A DNA stretch of 64,000 nt from an uncultured Aquimarina sp. (GCA_947493495.1 CANLRN010000003.1:1-64000), one strand, 5' to 3'; positions 1 through 9,143 are shown, counted from the first letter of the stretch. Made by a program: numbers and translations. The notes: generated by a model from the sequence alone, not told the origin.

Positions 1-28
1 GAAAATTCGTAAAAACCTTAAAATAAGA

Positions 29-150
29 TAGTTAAAAATACTATAATCCTGTTAGTCCAAAAAGTGCGGAAGTCAGGAGTGCATCTAACTTTAGCTTCTT
101 AAAATTGTTAATTATTTATAAGCACTTAGTTTTTAGTCATTAGCTTTTTT
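29..150. repeat. Dispersed intergenic repeat, copy A
   Basis: The segment 78-146 aligns without gaps to 46941-47009 with about ten mismatches in 69 bases (shared words include TTTAGCTTCT, AAAATTGTTAA and AGTCATTAGCTTTT). A shorter left part (TAGTTAAAA, from about 30) also matches just left of copy B, with an indel of about 30 bases. It is non-coding and lies downstream of the M61 peptidase gene. The rest of 1-257 holds only small inverted repeats, such as CTGAC-TTTA-GTCAG near 195-208. Nature and mobility are unknown. Confidence 0.6.
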
Positions 151-257
151 GATAATAGCTAATGGCTAATTGCTAAAAGCTGATATCCGTGTAGCTGACT
201 TTAGTCAGATTTAGAAACCTATGGACTTTAGCCTATAGTGGTTTAGTTTTTTTAACA

Positions 258-2153
258 TCAATCATTTATCCAGCCTTTTAATACAGCAGTTTGTAGAGAT
301 GAGGCAGAAGGGTCAATATCTAGTAATACTTTTTTTACGGTAGGTTTACTTACAATTGATACAAATTTGAGTAGTTCTCCATCTCTTATGATATCAAAAA
401 CAATAGTATCTCCTATTTTCCATTTTGCAGAGTCACTAAATAAGTCGTAAATATTTTTTAGTGTATATTTTTTTTTATTAATATGAGTTAAGATATCACC
501 TCCTTTGATCCCAGAATTGGTAAGAAAATTGTGATGCGCTATTGCATCAGTAAAAATCACTTGATTGGTAGCTTCAGATCCTTTGATAAATGGTTCTTGC
601 TCGTGTATAAAATATTGAGACGGAATATCTTTGGAACTATATAAAACACCTGCTTTTTTTAGATAAAAATCATAATTAATAGGTGTGCTATTAACCACAT
701 GGCTTGTGAGGAAATTTGCTACTTTCTGATAAGACATTTTTTTGATATGACTAATGAGTTGATCATCATCAAATGGGATTTCACTTCCGAATTTTTCTGA
801 TAATTCTTTGACGAGATCTATAAGACCTGATCTGCCATTACTTTCTTCTCTGATAATAAGGTCAATACACATCGATATGAGTGCTCCTTTTTCATATACA
901 TTTGGATAATTCTGATGATAAGGTTCTTTCAATATGTCTTGACTCATTTCTGTAAAAGACATTGTATCATCATACATTTTTGCATTGTTTATTTTTTCTA
1001 AAACCCGATCTAAAAATTCTTCTTTGGTAATTAAAGCCTGATGGATCTGAAATAACAATGAAAAATATTCTGTAGTTCCTTCGTATAACCACAGATGTTT
1101 GGACATTTTGGGATTGTTATAGTCAAAATTGTGTATTTCTTTAGAATGTATGTGCAAAGGTGTAACGATATGAAAAAACTCATGAGATACGATATCTGTA
1201 AGAGATTCATTTAGTTTTTTTAACGGGATAGACTCTGGTAGTACCACTACAGTAGATGTGTTGTGTTCTAATGCACCAAAACCCTTAGCGTGTCCTTCTT
1301 TTGCAGTAGAGAGATATAATAGGATACTGTATTTCTTAGTAGTGTTAATTGTCGCTAAAAATTTTTTTTGTGCACGAACCATACGTTCCATTTGTGGCAT
1401 CAATTGAGCAGCACGGTATGTGTTGTTTGGAGAATATACACTGAGTAATACCTCCATCTCATTAATATTAAAAATTACTTTATCGGGGATGCTATACATA
1501 ATTGGGGTGTCTACTACATCACTATATGTATTGATCGCATATAAATCTATATCATATGAAGAACCTGGAGCAGGTACTTTGGGTAATACCTTATTTAAAG
1601 ACGTAGAGGCTTCGAGGTGAAGAGGGTGTTTGATAAATAATCGATACTTCCTGTCTTTTAAGGCATTAAAATATCCTACAAAAGCATAGAGGTTTAATAT
1701 AAAATTTTTGTCTTTATCAATATTTGTTCCTGTTGGTGAAAACACATCATGGGTATCTTCGATATCAAAAGTATCGTTAACTAGATAGGTAATGGTACTC
1801 AACTGACTTGCCTTATTTATTTTCCATTGATTATCATCTTGTTTTTTTGTCGTAAGAGGGTTTCCTAATTTGTCAAAAGCTTTAAAATCTTCAATATATT
1901 TTCCGTAATTATTATTCTGATAAGTACCTGGAACAATTTGCGGAATGTAGTAGCTTATAGTGTCTAGAGTGAGGTTGGGTACTTTTATTTCTACTTTTAC
2001 CTTATCATTGATAACATTTACTAGATCAATAGAAACTGAAATTGGTGTAGTATCTACACTTATAGTACTTTTGGTAGACATACATCCAATCATAATTTGG
2101 AGTATACTAATTAATAGGAGAGTGGAGCTAAGAGATTTGATTTTTTTTATCAC
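258..2153 (-). CDS. M61-family metallopeptidase lipoprotein with PDZ domain
   Basis: The 631-residue protein matches the M61 (glycyl aminopeptidase-like) family: a beta-rich N-terminal domain, then the zinc motif HEFFH at H324/E325/H328 with the third ligand candidate E358 in LYEGTTEY, then a C-terminal PDZ domain at about residues 515-605. The N-terminus is a lipoprotein signal ending IMIGC (lipid-modified C24), so it should sit in the periplasm or outer membrane. The start codon is GTG; it overlaps the stop of the upstream phosphatase gene by four bases (GTGA), which supports this start and translational coupling. The likely role is turnover of periplasmic peptides; the substrate is unknown. 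Confidence 0.9.
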   Translation of the reverse strand: MIKKIKSLSSTLLLISILQIMIGCMSTKSTISVDTTPISVSIDLVNVINDKVKVEIKVPNLTLDTISYYIPQIVPGTYQNNNYGKYIEDFKAFDKLGNPLTTKKQDDNQWKINKASQLSTITYLVNDTFDIEDTHDVFSPTGTNIDKDKNFILNLYAFVGYFNALKDRKYRLFIKHPLHLEASTSLNKVLPKVPAPGSSYDIDLYAINTYSDVVDTPIMYSIPDKVIFNINEMEVLLSVYSPNNTYRAAQLMPQMERMVRAQKKFLATINTTKKYSILLYLSTAKEGHAKGFGALEHNTSTVVVLPESIPLKKLNESLTDIVSHEFFHIVTPLHIHSKEIHNFDYNNPKMSKHLWLYEGTTEYFSLLFQIHQALITKEEFLDRVLEKINNAKMYDDTMSFTEMSQDILKEPYHQNYPNVYEKGALISMCIDLIIREESNGRSGLIDLVKELSEKFGSEIPFDDDQLISHIKKMSYQKVANFLTSHVVNSTPINYDFYLKKAGVLYSSKDIPSQYFIHEQEPFIKGSEATNQVIFTDAIAHHNFLTNSGIKGGDILTHINKKKYTLKNIYDLFSDSAKWKIGDTIVFDIIRDGELLKFVSIVSKPTVKKVLLDIDPSASSLQTAVLKGWIND

Positions 2154-2962
2154 AAGTATTGCATATGGTTTTTAATATATGTAGCTACACCATCTTCTTT
2201 TCCAGCAGGAGTAACTATATCTGCAATCTCTAGAGTTTCTGGCTTTGCATTGGCTACTGCTATACCAGTTCCTACAGCTTTTAGCATAGCAATATCGTTA
2301 TAATTATCGCCAAATGCTACAGCATCTTTGATAGAAATGTTGAAATAATTTTCTAAAAGAAATTCTATAGCTGTTAATTTTGAGATTTTTTCATGCGCGA
2401 TTTCAATATAGGTCGGCTTAGATCTATATAAATGCAAACGATCTCCATATGTTTTTTCTAAAAAAATAAAAAGAGAATCTATATGTTCTTCGTCTCCCAT
2501 GCACATGATTTTATGGGCTCCTTTATTTTTGGATTTCCAGAGTTTAATAGTATCTGTAATAGGTTTAATTGTAGGATTAACTTTTGTATTTTGAGCTTCT
2601 CGATTTGCCCAAAAATCCATTGTGGGGACATACCAATCATCGTTATGATATAAACTAATATGTACAGGAATCGTAGCACTAAAATCATGTATAGCTTCGA
2701 TAATATCTGGAGTGATAAAAGTAGAATGAACCACTTTTTCGTGTCTTATAATTAATCCGCCATTATAACATATCATTGGTTGATCTGTAATTCCTAACTC
2801 TTTTTGTAAATGAATCATGGCACTTGGCATACGAGAGGATATCAATATTATGGGGATGCTATCTTTTATTCGTTTTATTTCGGATATTGTGTAGTCAGAC
2901 AATTCTCTTTGTGAGTTGAGCAGTGTACCGTCAATATCAGAAAACATAATGCGATGTGGCAT
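2150..2962 (-). CDS. Cof-type HAD-superfamily phosphatase
   Basis: This 270-residue cytosolic protein has all four HAD motifs: the nucleophile pair D9/D11 in SDIDGTLL, S42 in ISSRM, a conserved lysine near K195, and GDNYND at 218-223. The large cap between motifs II and III and the length fit the Cof (C2-cap) subfamily, which dephosphorylates sugar phosphates, nucleotides or cofactors such as pyridoxal phosphate; the substrate cannot be read from sequence. It is first in a two-gene unit with the M61 peptidase, whose GTG start overlaps its stop. Confidence 0.92.
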   Translation of the reverse strand: MPHRIMFSDIDGTLLNSQRELSDYTISEIKRIKDSIPIILISSRMPSAMIHLQKELGITDQPMICYNGGLIIRHEKVVHSTFITPDIIEAIHDFSATIPVHISLYHNDDWYVPTMDFWANREAQNTKVNPTIKPITDTIKLWKSKNKGAHKIMCMGDEEHIDSLFIFLEKTYGDRLHLYRSKPTYIEIAHEKISKLTAIEFLLENYFNISIKDAVAFGDNYNDIAMLKAVGTGIAVANAKPETLEIADIVTPAGKEDGVATYIKNHMQYL

Positions 2963-3028
2963 GCAGTGAAATATATTTTAACTTATAAAAATAATGAAAT
3001 ATATGAATACAAAGACAAATAATAGTAT

Positions 3029-3964
3029 TTATTGTAGGGTGAAATCTGTAATTGTGTCGATTATCTCTGGCATAATATCTAGCCAATATTCATTATAAGA
3101 TTTGTGATTTTCTAAGCGGCCTCCTTTAATCTCTCTAAAGATATGATTCATGTTTTCAATGATTGTATAGCTTGCATTAGGAACGGCTTCTTTAAGTTTC
3201 TTAGCCTCAGATGTTTCTACTTGTATGTCTTTAGTTCCTTGTATGATAAGTATTGGTATATCTAATGACTTTATTTCCTCGGAGGGATTATATTTAATCC
3301 ATGATTTCATAAAAGGTTGTAGTTTGTATCCAAAAATTGATTCGAGTGCAGGATCGTAATCTATAGCCCTTCCTTTTTCTTTTAGATCATTAAAAGCGGC
3401 AAGAGCTTTTTTATCTAGGCCTGGAGCTTGCTTTTCTAATTGTTGAATTATAATTTGATCTATCGATTGCGCATTCCCTGCTATAGATATAAAACCAGCT
3501 ACTTGCTTCTCTACAGCTTTTATTCCTACTAGAGAGCCTTGACCGTGACCTGCTAGAATTATTTTAGAATACTTATTGTTTTTTACAAAATATTGTACAA
3601 TCGATTTTACATCTTCTATAAAATGATCTAACGAAATTTCATTTTCGTGTATCCCTAAATCATCAATTCTAAACAGTCTTTTGTCAAAACGATACGATGC
3701 GATTCCTCGTTTTGCTAATGCTATTGATACTAGCTTAAAAGTATCATTTTTTGACATCCTATCATTTCCATCTCTATTGATAGCACCTGCATCCATGATA
3801 AAAATGATCAAGGGTACATTGTTATCCGAATACGGAGTGATTAATGTGCCATCTATATAGGTGTTAACTTTTACCGATGTCGAATTGTATTCTTTTTCGG
3901 TTACTTCTTGAGCAAAACAAAGAGCCGTAAATATATATAATAGCGCCAAAAATCTATATCTCAT
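3029..3964 (-). CDS. Secreted alpha/beta-hydrolase family protein
   Basis: A 311-residue protein with a signal peptide ending near CFAQ (residues 1-19) and an alpha/beta-hydrolase fold. The nucleophile elbow is GHGQGS with S144; D246 (QGTKD) and H274 (NMNH) complete a plausible triad. It resembles periplasmic peptidase/esterase-like hydrolases of Bacteroidota (S9/BAAT-type C-terminal region). It has its own unit, 66 bp upstream of the phosphatase gene on the same strand, so co-transcription is possible. The substrate is not identifiable. Confidence 0.85.
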   Translation of the reverse strand: MRYRFLALLYIFTALCFAQEVTEKEYNSTSVKVNTYIDGTLITPYSDNNVPLIIFIMDAGAINRDGNDRMSKNDTFKLVSIALAKRGIASYRFDKRLFRIDDLGIHENEISLDHFIEDVKSIVQYFVKNNKYSKIILAGHGQGSLVGIKAVEKQVAGFISIAGNAQSIDQIIIQQLEKQAPGLDKKALAAFNDLKEKGRAIDYDPALESIFGYKLQPFMKSWIKYNPSEEIKSLDIPILIIQGTKDIQVETSEAKKLKEAVPNASYTIIENMNHIFREIKGGRLENHKSYNEYWLDIMPEIIDTITDFTLQ

Positions 3965-4219
3965 AATAGGCTAGGGATTTGTGAGAATAATTATAATCTA
4001 GAACGATAAAAACAGCATCATATTTTATGAATTTATACGGCTTTGTCTATCAAATATATTGCAAAGAAGGTTAAACTTTTTTCAATTGACTATAAAAATA
4101 TTCTTTTTTACTTGCTTTTCGGTTAGAATCAAGAAAGTTAACATCAATTCGTTTATAATGAATACAAAAACATAAATGAGTTCATCTACTATTTAACGAA
4201 TTCCTAACATCCCCTTTTT

Positions 4220-4227
4220 TATCTTTG
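4220..4227 (+). promoter_or_regulatory. Bacteroidota -7 promoter element for S1/P1 nuclease gene
   Basis: TATCTTTG fits the TAnnTTTG -7 consensus of Bacteroidota sigma-A promoters and lies 17 bp before the ATG at 4245. No clear -33 element is seen. Confidence 0.5.
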
Positions 4228-4244
4228 TTTCAAAATTTAGTTAG

Positions 4245-5027
4245 ATGAATACTCATTACAGTATACTTATAATAATTTCATTAGTTATGAATTCATTTTC
4301 TTATGCAGGAGATGATTGGGGGAAAACAGGCCACAGAGCCACGGGTCAAATTGCTGAAGGATATCTGACTAAAAAAGCGAAGAAGAAAATTGATAAATTA
4401 TTAAATGGACAGCGTCTTGCTTTTGTATCTACTTATGGAGATGAAATTAAAAGTGATGATCGGTATAAGAAATATAGCCCCTGGCATTATGTTAATTTTC
4501 CTATTGATAAAAAATATGAGGATCAAGCACCTAGTCAATATGGAGATTTGGTACAAGGGATAACAAAATGTATTGAGATATTAGAAGATAAGACTAGTTC
4601 TAAAGATGACAAGGCATTTTACCTTAAAATGTTAATACACTTTATAGGAGATTTACATCAACCACTACATGTCGGTAGAAAAGAAGATAAAGGAGGAAAT
4701 GATATCCAGGTACAATGGTTTGCTACTGGTTCTAATCTTCATAGAGTATGGGATAGTGATATGATCGATTATTATGGGATGAGTTATACCGAGCTCTCTG
4801 ATAATACTGATAGACTCACTGATGCACAGCTAGATTTTATAAAACAAGGAACATTTACTGAATGGGTTCAGGAGTCCAGAGAGCTTGCTAAGAAGGTATA
4901 TGAATCCGCTGGAGTAGGGGAAAAACTTGGCTACACATATATGTATAACTACTTTCCTGTTGTACGACAGCAGTTACAAAAAGGAGGTATCCGATTGGCC
5001 AAGATATTAAATACTGTTTTTGGGTAA
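4245..5027 (+). CDS. Secreted S1/P1-family zinc nuclease
   Basis: The 260-residue protein is a complete S1/P1 nuclease, a periplasmic or secreted trinuclear-zinc enzyme cleaving single-stranded DNA/RNA and 3'-nucleotides. All nine expected metal ligands can be placed: W25, H30, D66, H81, H132, D136, H142, H166 and D170, with spacings close to the family pattern. A signal peptide runs to about SYA21. The odd point is that cleavage there leaves Gly-Asp-Asp before W25, whereas in the classical enzymes the tryptophan is residue 1 and its amino group binds zinc. The gene is monocistronic. Likely role: nutrient scavenging from extracellular nucleic acid. Confidence 0.93.
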   Translation: MNTHYSILIIISLVMNSFSYAGDDWGKTGHRATGQIAEGYLTKKAKKKIDKLLNGQRLAFVSTYGDEIKSDDRYKKYSPWHYVNFPIDKKYEDQAPSQYGDLVQGITKCIEILEDKTSSKDDKAFYLKMLIHFIGDLHQPLHVGRKEDKGGNDIQVQWFATGSNLHRVWDSDMIDYYGMSYTELSDNTDRLTDAQLDFIKQGTFTEWVQESRELAKKVYESAGVGEKLGYTYMYNYFPVVRQQLQKGGIRLAKILNTVFG

Positions 5028-5058
5028 GAGTTACATTTTGAGTATAAGAATGATAGAA

Positions 5059-5919
5059 TCAAGTGCTTATTGCTACATCTTTTCGATATTGTTTTGGAGA
5101 CATTGAAAAATATTTTTTGAATGCCTTCGTTAGATGACTCTCATCCGTATAACCGAGTTGATGAGCAATTTCTGCGATAGTAAACTCAGTATGTGTTAAT
5201 CTATGTTCTACAAGTTTTATTTTATACTTAGTAACATATTGATGGATGGATTCTCCTGTAGTTTTTTTAAAATATAAGCTGATAGCACTTTGTGACATAT
5301 TAAACTTATCGGCCATATAATTAATTTTAGTAAGATCATTATCATATACATTCTGTCTTATGTGGCTTAATATTTTGTCTATTTTAGTATCATTAATCGG
5401 CGTATTTTTATTGGTAGGATTGTATTTGTCAGAAATATTACGAATAATTATACTTAAGATTGTACTAATGGCATTAGAAATAATTTCTTGGTAGTATTTT
5501 TTTTCATTCTTAAATTCTTTCATCACCAAATTATATATTTCCCATATTATTTTACGATCTTCTTCATGTGAGATAACATCGCTAGGTATAATATTAGGGT
5601 GATGTAATAATTGTTCTATACGTTGCATCCAATATTTTCTATCGGGTAAGTTTATTTTACTAGAAAACAACAGTTCTGTAAACTTAAAATGAGTAAATCC
5701 AGAATGTTTTTCTACTTGAAAATGATGCGTATCTTCTGGAGCTAATAAAAAGATATCATTTTCAGAATATCGAAATCGCACCCCATTAATGGTATGAAAC
5801 CCTTCGCCATATTCTACAAATATAATCTCGAAATAATTATGATTGTGGGGTTCAGCTTCCCATGTATCGAATGAATATTGGTGTACAACAAAAGTTTCGT
5901 GTAAGGTGTATCGATTCAT
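5059..5919 (-). CDS. AraC-family transcriptional regulator with cupin sensor domain
   Basis: The first ~130 residues form a cupin-like effector domain (PHNHNYFEI, then a stretch of alternating strands), and residues ~185-286 are two AraC helix-turn-helix units ending in the family signature GYTDESHLTKAFKKYF. Such proteins bind a small effector and activate nearby genes. It converges with the nuclease gene and no metabolic operon is adjacent on its strand, so its target and ligand are unknown. Confidence 0.9.
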   Translation of the reverse strand: MNRYTLHETFVVHQYSFDTWEAEPHNHNYFEIIFVEYGEGFHTINGVRFRYSENDIFLLAPEDTHHFQVEKHSGFTHFKFTELLFSSKINLPDRKYWMQRIEQLLHHPNIIPSDVISHEEDRKIIWEIYNLVMKEFKNEKKYYQEIISNAISTILSIIIRNISDKYNPTNKNTPINDTKIDKILSHIRQNVYDNDLTKINYMADKFNMSQSAISLYFKKTTGESIHQYVTKYKIKLVEHRLTHTEFTIAEIAHQLGYTDESHLTKAFKKYFSMSPKQYRKDVAIST

Positions 5920-6140
5920 GTCCAGATCTTTAGTACTTAAAATTACGAAAATAATATCAATATATAAGTACTGTTTTCAGAAGTATATGTGTTTTTTATT
6001 CGTGAAACTCGATTTATAGAAGCCAGTAAGATATACTCCAAATTATAAGTTAGATTCCCCTACTTTATGTAGACAGACTAATCTGGCTATTTGCTGAATT
6101 TATTTATGGATGTAGTGGTCTGACAATTTTTCGGAGTATA

Positions 6141-6743
6141 TTATTCAATACTTCTAAAGGTAAGATTGATACGGGGATTAATGATTTTTTTTGATTTAGG
6201 AATTTGATGTAACCAATTTTCTTGGGTTTTTCCTTGCATGAGCAATAAACTACCGTGTTGTAAATTGATTTTTTGTTTTAGGTTTTTGGTTTTGTGTTTA
6301 AAATGAAACCATCTTTCTTCACCTAAGCTTACAGAAGCTATAGTAGGTTCAGGACCTAACTCTTTTTCGTTATCAGCATGCCACCCATTACTGTCTTTGC
6401 CATCTCTATATAGATTTAATAAACAGGTTGTGAATTTTTTCGAACTTATATTTTCTACACTACTTTTTATCATCAATAGTTCTTCTGTAAATGGAATAGG
6501 TTTCATTGTTATATTAGAATAAGAGTATGTCTTTGAGTTATTAGCGTATAATGCTGTGAGTCGAGGCTGTTTGTATGTTTTACCAAAAACTTTGATATCA
6601 TCTTGTTGCCATTGGATTGTATTGATTAAGATATTGTACAATTGGTTAGCGTTCTCTTTTTTTAAAAAAAGCGGGTAATACAATATATCTGCTCCTGGAA
6701 GCTCTAATTGTATACTTGTGTTTTCTGAAGTGAATAAGTCCAA
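6141..6743 (-). CDS. AlkB-like 2-oxoglutarate/Fe(II) dioxygenase
   Basis: This 200-residue protein has the AlkB layout: an iron facial triad H122-x-D124 (NGWHADNE) and H179 (WLHQIP), with 2-oxoglutarate-binding arginines R191 and R197 in PRINLTFR. The family repairs alkylated bases by oxidative demethylation. The only usable start is TTG at 6743: the frame has a stop (the DoxX gene's own TAA) five codons upstream and no ATG between. It follows the DoxX-like gene by 12 bp, so it is the last gene of a three-gene operon. Confidence 0.88.
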   Translation of the reverse strand: MDLFTSENTSIQLELPGADILYYPLFLKKENANQLYNILINTIQWQQDDIKVFGKTYKQPRLTALYANNSKTYSYSNITMKPIPFTEELLMIKSSVENISSKKFTTCLLNLYRDGKDSNGWHADNEKELGPEPTIASVSLGEERWFHFKHKTKNLKQKINLQHGSLLLMQGKTQENWLHQIPKSKKIINPRINLTFRSIE

Positions 6744-6755
6744 TAAGGTATCGTA

Positions 6756-7103
6756 TTATAAGTATGAATATGCCCAATAAATTAAACCAAATTGTAACAA
6801 AAGTCTAAAAATAAGAACAAACTTTGGCAATTTAAGACTCGCTTTTTCATGAACAAGCATATGGATATGCACGGGAAAAAATAAAAATAGCATGATAATT
6901 ATAGCCCAAATGGCTAAAGTTTTTGTTTGTATGTATAACAATCCTATTCCAGCACTAATTTCTGCAATACCACTTAGGTAAATAATTAATTTATGATAAG
7001 GAATATATAATGGCATTACCCTCATAAATGCTTTAGGTCTTATCAAGTGAAAGATCCCTGCTATTATAAAGATTGCAGATAATAGAAAAAAGTGCCAGCT
7101 CAT
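6756..7103 (-). CDS. DoxX-family small membrane protein
   Basis: A 115-residue protein with four hydrophobic segments and the DoxX/DoxD pattern (RPKAFMRVMP, GIAEISAGIGLL, HIHML). DoxX proteins are small inner-membrane proteins linked in some species to redox stress or quinone/thiol chemistry; the function here is not established. Its ATG overlaps the stop of the upstream gene by one base (TAATG), and the AlkB gene follows 12 bp later, indicating an operon. Confidence 0.85.
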   Translation of the reverse strand: MSWHFFLLSAIFIIAGIFHLIRPKAFMRVMPLYIPYHKLIIYLSGIAEISAGIGLLYIQTKTLAIWAIIIMLFLFFPVHIHMLVHEKASLKLPKFVLIFRLLLQFGLIYWAYSYL

Positions 7104-7564
7104 TATACACCAGTAATTTTCTCTCTGCCAGCTGTGCTTAACGCAAGATCTTTATGTCTAGTCATTTTTTTAATAAAATTTACTTTTCTAAACCTAAGAG
7201 CAGACCAATCATCATCAATAGCAACTTGGCGTACTCCCTCGAGATTATAATCTCCAAGAACCCCCCACCCGTAATCCCTAGTAATCTCAGAAGTGTATTT
7301 TTTAGAGCTCTTTTTTGGATAAGCAAACCATAAAAATGCATCACCAACTAGCTTAGGATATATGGTTTCGATGCGATTTTCTATTTGTTTTTTTTCAGTT
7401 ACGAAAACTAATGCAAAATCGACCTCTGAGACTTGTATCAACGATTCTTTAATAATCACATTTTTTAAACAATCTAGCTCTTTACAAAATCCTTCAGGTT
7501 CATTTAATATTAGTATTTCATCTATGCTACTAGGCAGTTGTAGTTTTTTAAAAAGTGGAGTCAT
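7103..7564 (-). CDS. Conserved protein of unknown function
   Basis: I take the ATG at 7564 (153 residues, starting MTPLFKKLQL). The frame stays open for another 62 codons upstream to 7750, but that extension is rich in Phe/Ile/Lys and looks like untranslated A/T-rich DNA. The protein is soluble; conserved-looking blocks are ILNEPEGF near the start, VTEKKQIE, LWFAYPKKSSKKY, GWGVLGDYNLEGVRQVAID and DWSALRFRKV near the end. It resembles small uncharacterised proteins that are often annotated only as DUF proteins. It heads the operon with DoxX and AlkB and is coupled to DoxX by a TAATG overlap. Confidence 0.75.
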   Translation of the reverse strand: MTPLFKKLQLPSSIDEILILNEPEGFCKELDCLKNVIIKESLIQVSEVDFALVFVTEKKQIENRIETIYPKLVGDAFLWFAYPKKSSKKYTSEITRDYGWGVLGDYNLEGVRQVAIDDDWSALRFRKVNFIKKMTRHKDLALSTAGREKITGV

Positions 7565-7776
7565 TATGATAGTTTTAGTAAAAAAATTCACGTTTAATAA
7601 AGATACAAAAAATAATAAAACAAGAATTTTCTTATACACGAAAATTAGATTACTGGAGTATGATTGTAGCTTGTCTTGATTTTTTATAATTAGATCGAAT
7701 AGTTGAATTATATATTTAAAAATAAAAAAATGTTTTGTATATTTTAACATTATTTAACACAAACTAAATCTTAATT

Positions 7777-9021
7777 ATGAAAAACTATTTTAAAACGAGC
7801 TGGTATTATCTTATGATATTAGCCATCGGAGTAGCATTTACTGCATGCGAAACAGAAAATTTTAGTACTGAGTCTTCACAAGATAATAAAGACTTTACTA
7901 TTGAAGAAGCATATCCAGGTGAGACAGGGAAATTACACGATATTTATTTAGATGGAGAAGAGAGTATTACCGTAGAGAAACACGGAAAAGATGATTTCTT
8001 TGTATTGGAGGGTGATATGTTGGTTTACAAAGATGATTCTGATCCTAATAGAAGTGTTGGAAGAACAGGAGGTAGATGGCCAAATGCTACTGTATACTAT
8101 GAGATCCAAAACGGGATGCCTAATCAGAAAAGAATAACGGATGCTATTAGACATTGGGAATCTAAGACAGCATTACGATTTGTGAAAAGAACCAACCAAG
8201 GGGCTTATATCTTTTTCCAAAAAGGTAGTGGATGTTCTTCTTTTGTAGGCCGTACAGGTAGAAGACAAGCTATCAATCTTGCCGATGGATGTTCTACAGG
8301 TAGTACTATTCACGAAATTGGTCATGCAATCGGATTATATCACGAGCAGTCCAGAAAAGATAGAGACAATTATATCAATGTACTTTTTCAGAATATAGAA
8401 GCTGGGAAAGAACATAATTTCCAGACCTACGTACAAAGAAATCGTGATGGGAATGAATTTACTAATTCATTAGATTTTGGAAGTATTATGATGTATAGTC
8501 CTAGATCTTTTTCTAAAAATGGTCAACCTACTATCACCAGAAAAAATGGAAGTTCTTATAGTACACAACGTAGTGGATTGTCTAATGCTGATGTGCAGGG
8601 GGTAAATAAAATGTATCCAAGGAATAACCCACCACCTACTTCAGGAAAAATTATTAACCTAAAAGGTAACAATGGTAAGTATGTGAGTAGTGAAAATGGA
8701 AATAAACCTATGAATTGTAATCGAGGCAGAGTAGGAGGCTGGGAAAGATTTACCGTTGTTGATGCAGGTGGAGGAAAAATTGCTTTAAAAGGGAATAATG
8801 GTAAATATGTAAGTAGTGAAGGGGGTAATAAACCAATAAATTGTAATAGAAACCGTATAGGTTCTCTAGAAAAATTTGAGTTAGTAAGCAGAGGTGGTAA
8901 CAAATATGCTATCAAAGATAAAAATGGAAGATATATGAGTTCTGAAAATGGAAATAAAGCAATGAATTGGAATAGAACTAGGATAGGTTCTTGGGAAGAA
9001 TTTATTATATCTGGATTGTAA
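7777..9021 (+). CDS. Astacin-like (M12A) metalloprotease lipoprotein with fascin-like repeats
   Basis: The 414-residue protein begins with a lipoprotein signal (FTAC, C24). Residues ~95-280 are an astacin-type metzincin: HEIGHAIGLYH with zinc ligands H179, H183, H189 and E180 as base, and a Met-turn SIMMY at 236-240. Residues ~292-414 contain three tandem ~42-residue repeats with the core GNNGKYVSSE-GNKP-CNR-R-G-(W/L)E-F, a fascin-like/beta-trefoil arrangement that may bind carbohydrate or another surface. Surface attachment and extracellular proteolysis are inferred. It is monocistronic and ends at a clear terminator. Confidence 0.92.
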   Translation: MKNYFKTSWYYLMILAIGVAFTACETENFSTESSQDNKDFTIEEAYPGETGKLHDIYLDGEESITVEKHGKDDFFVLEGDMLVYKDDSDPNRSVGRTGGRWPNATVYYEIQNGMPNQKRITDAIRHWESKTALRFVKRTNQGAYIFFQKGSGCSSFVGRTGRRQAINLADGCSTGSTIHEIGHAIGLYHEQSRKDRDNYINVLFQNIEAGKEHNFQTYVQRNRDGNEFTNSLDFGSIMMYSPRSFSKNGQPTITRKNGSSYSTQRSGLSNADVQGVNKMYPRNNPPPTSGKIINLKGNNGKYVSSENGNKPMNCNRGRVGGWERFTVVDAGGGKIALKGNNGKYVSSEGGNKPINCNRNRIGSLEKFELVSRGGNKYAIKDKNGRYMSSENGNKAMNWNRTRIGSWEEFIISGL

Positions 9022-9054
9022 TGAAAGAGTAAGAGCTATTAATAAAATAATCTT

Positions 9055-9092
9055 AAAACCCTGTACACTAATTAGTTTTACAGGGTTTTTTC
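9055..9092 (+). terminator. Intrinsic terminator after astacin gene
   Basis: Inverted repeat AACCCTGTA (9057-9065) / TACAGGGTT (9079-9087) followed by a T run. It lies between convergent genes and may act in both directions. Confidence 0.85.
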
Positions 9093-9143
9093 TTTAGTGA
9101 TAGAGAATTAGTCATATTAAATCGATATCAAGGAATTTTTCTT

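Noticed and set aside
7565..7750. N-terminal 62-codon extension of the conserved unknown protein
   Set aside because: Composition is that of A/T-rich leader DNA, and a good ATG with a sensible protein start lies at 7564.
8556..8915. 119-codon minus-strand frame opposite the astacin tail
   Set aside because: It is a mirror of the repeat-encoding sequence and has a composition of Pro/Leu/Phe typical of antisense frames.
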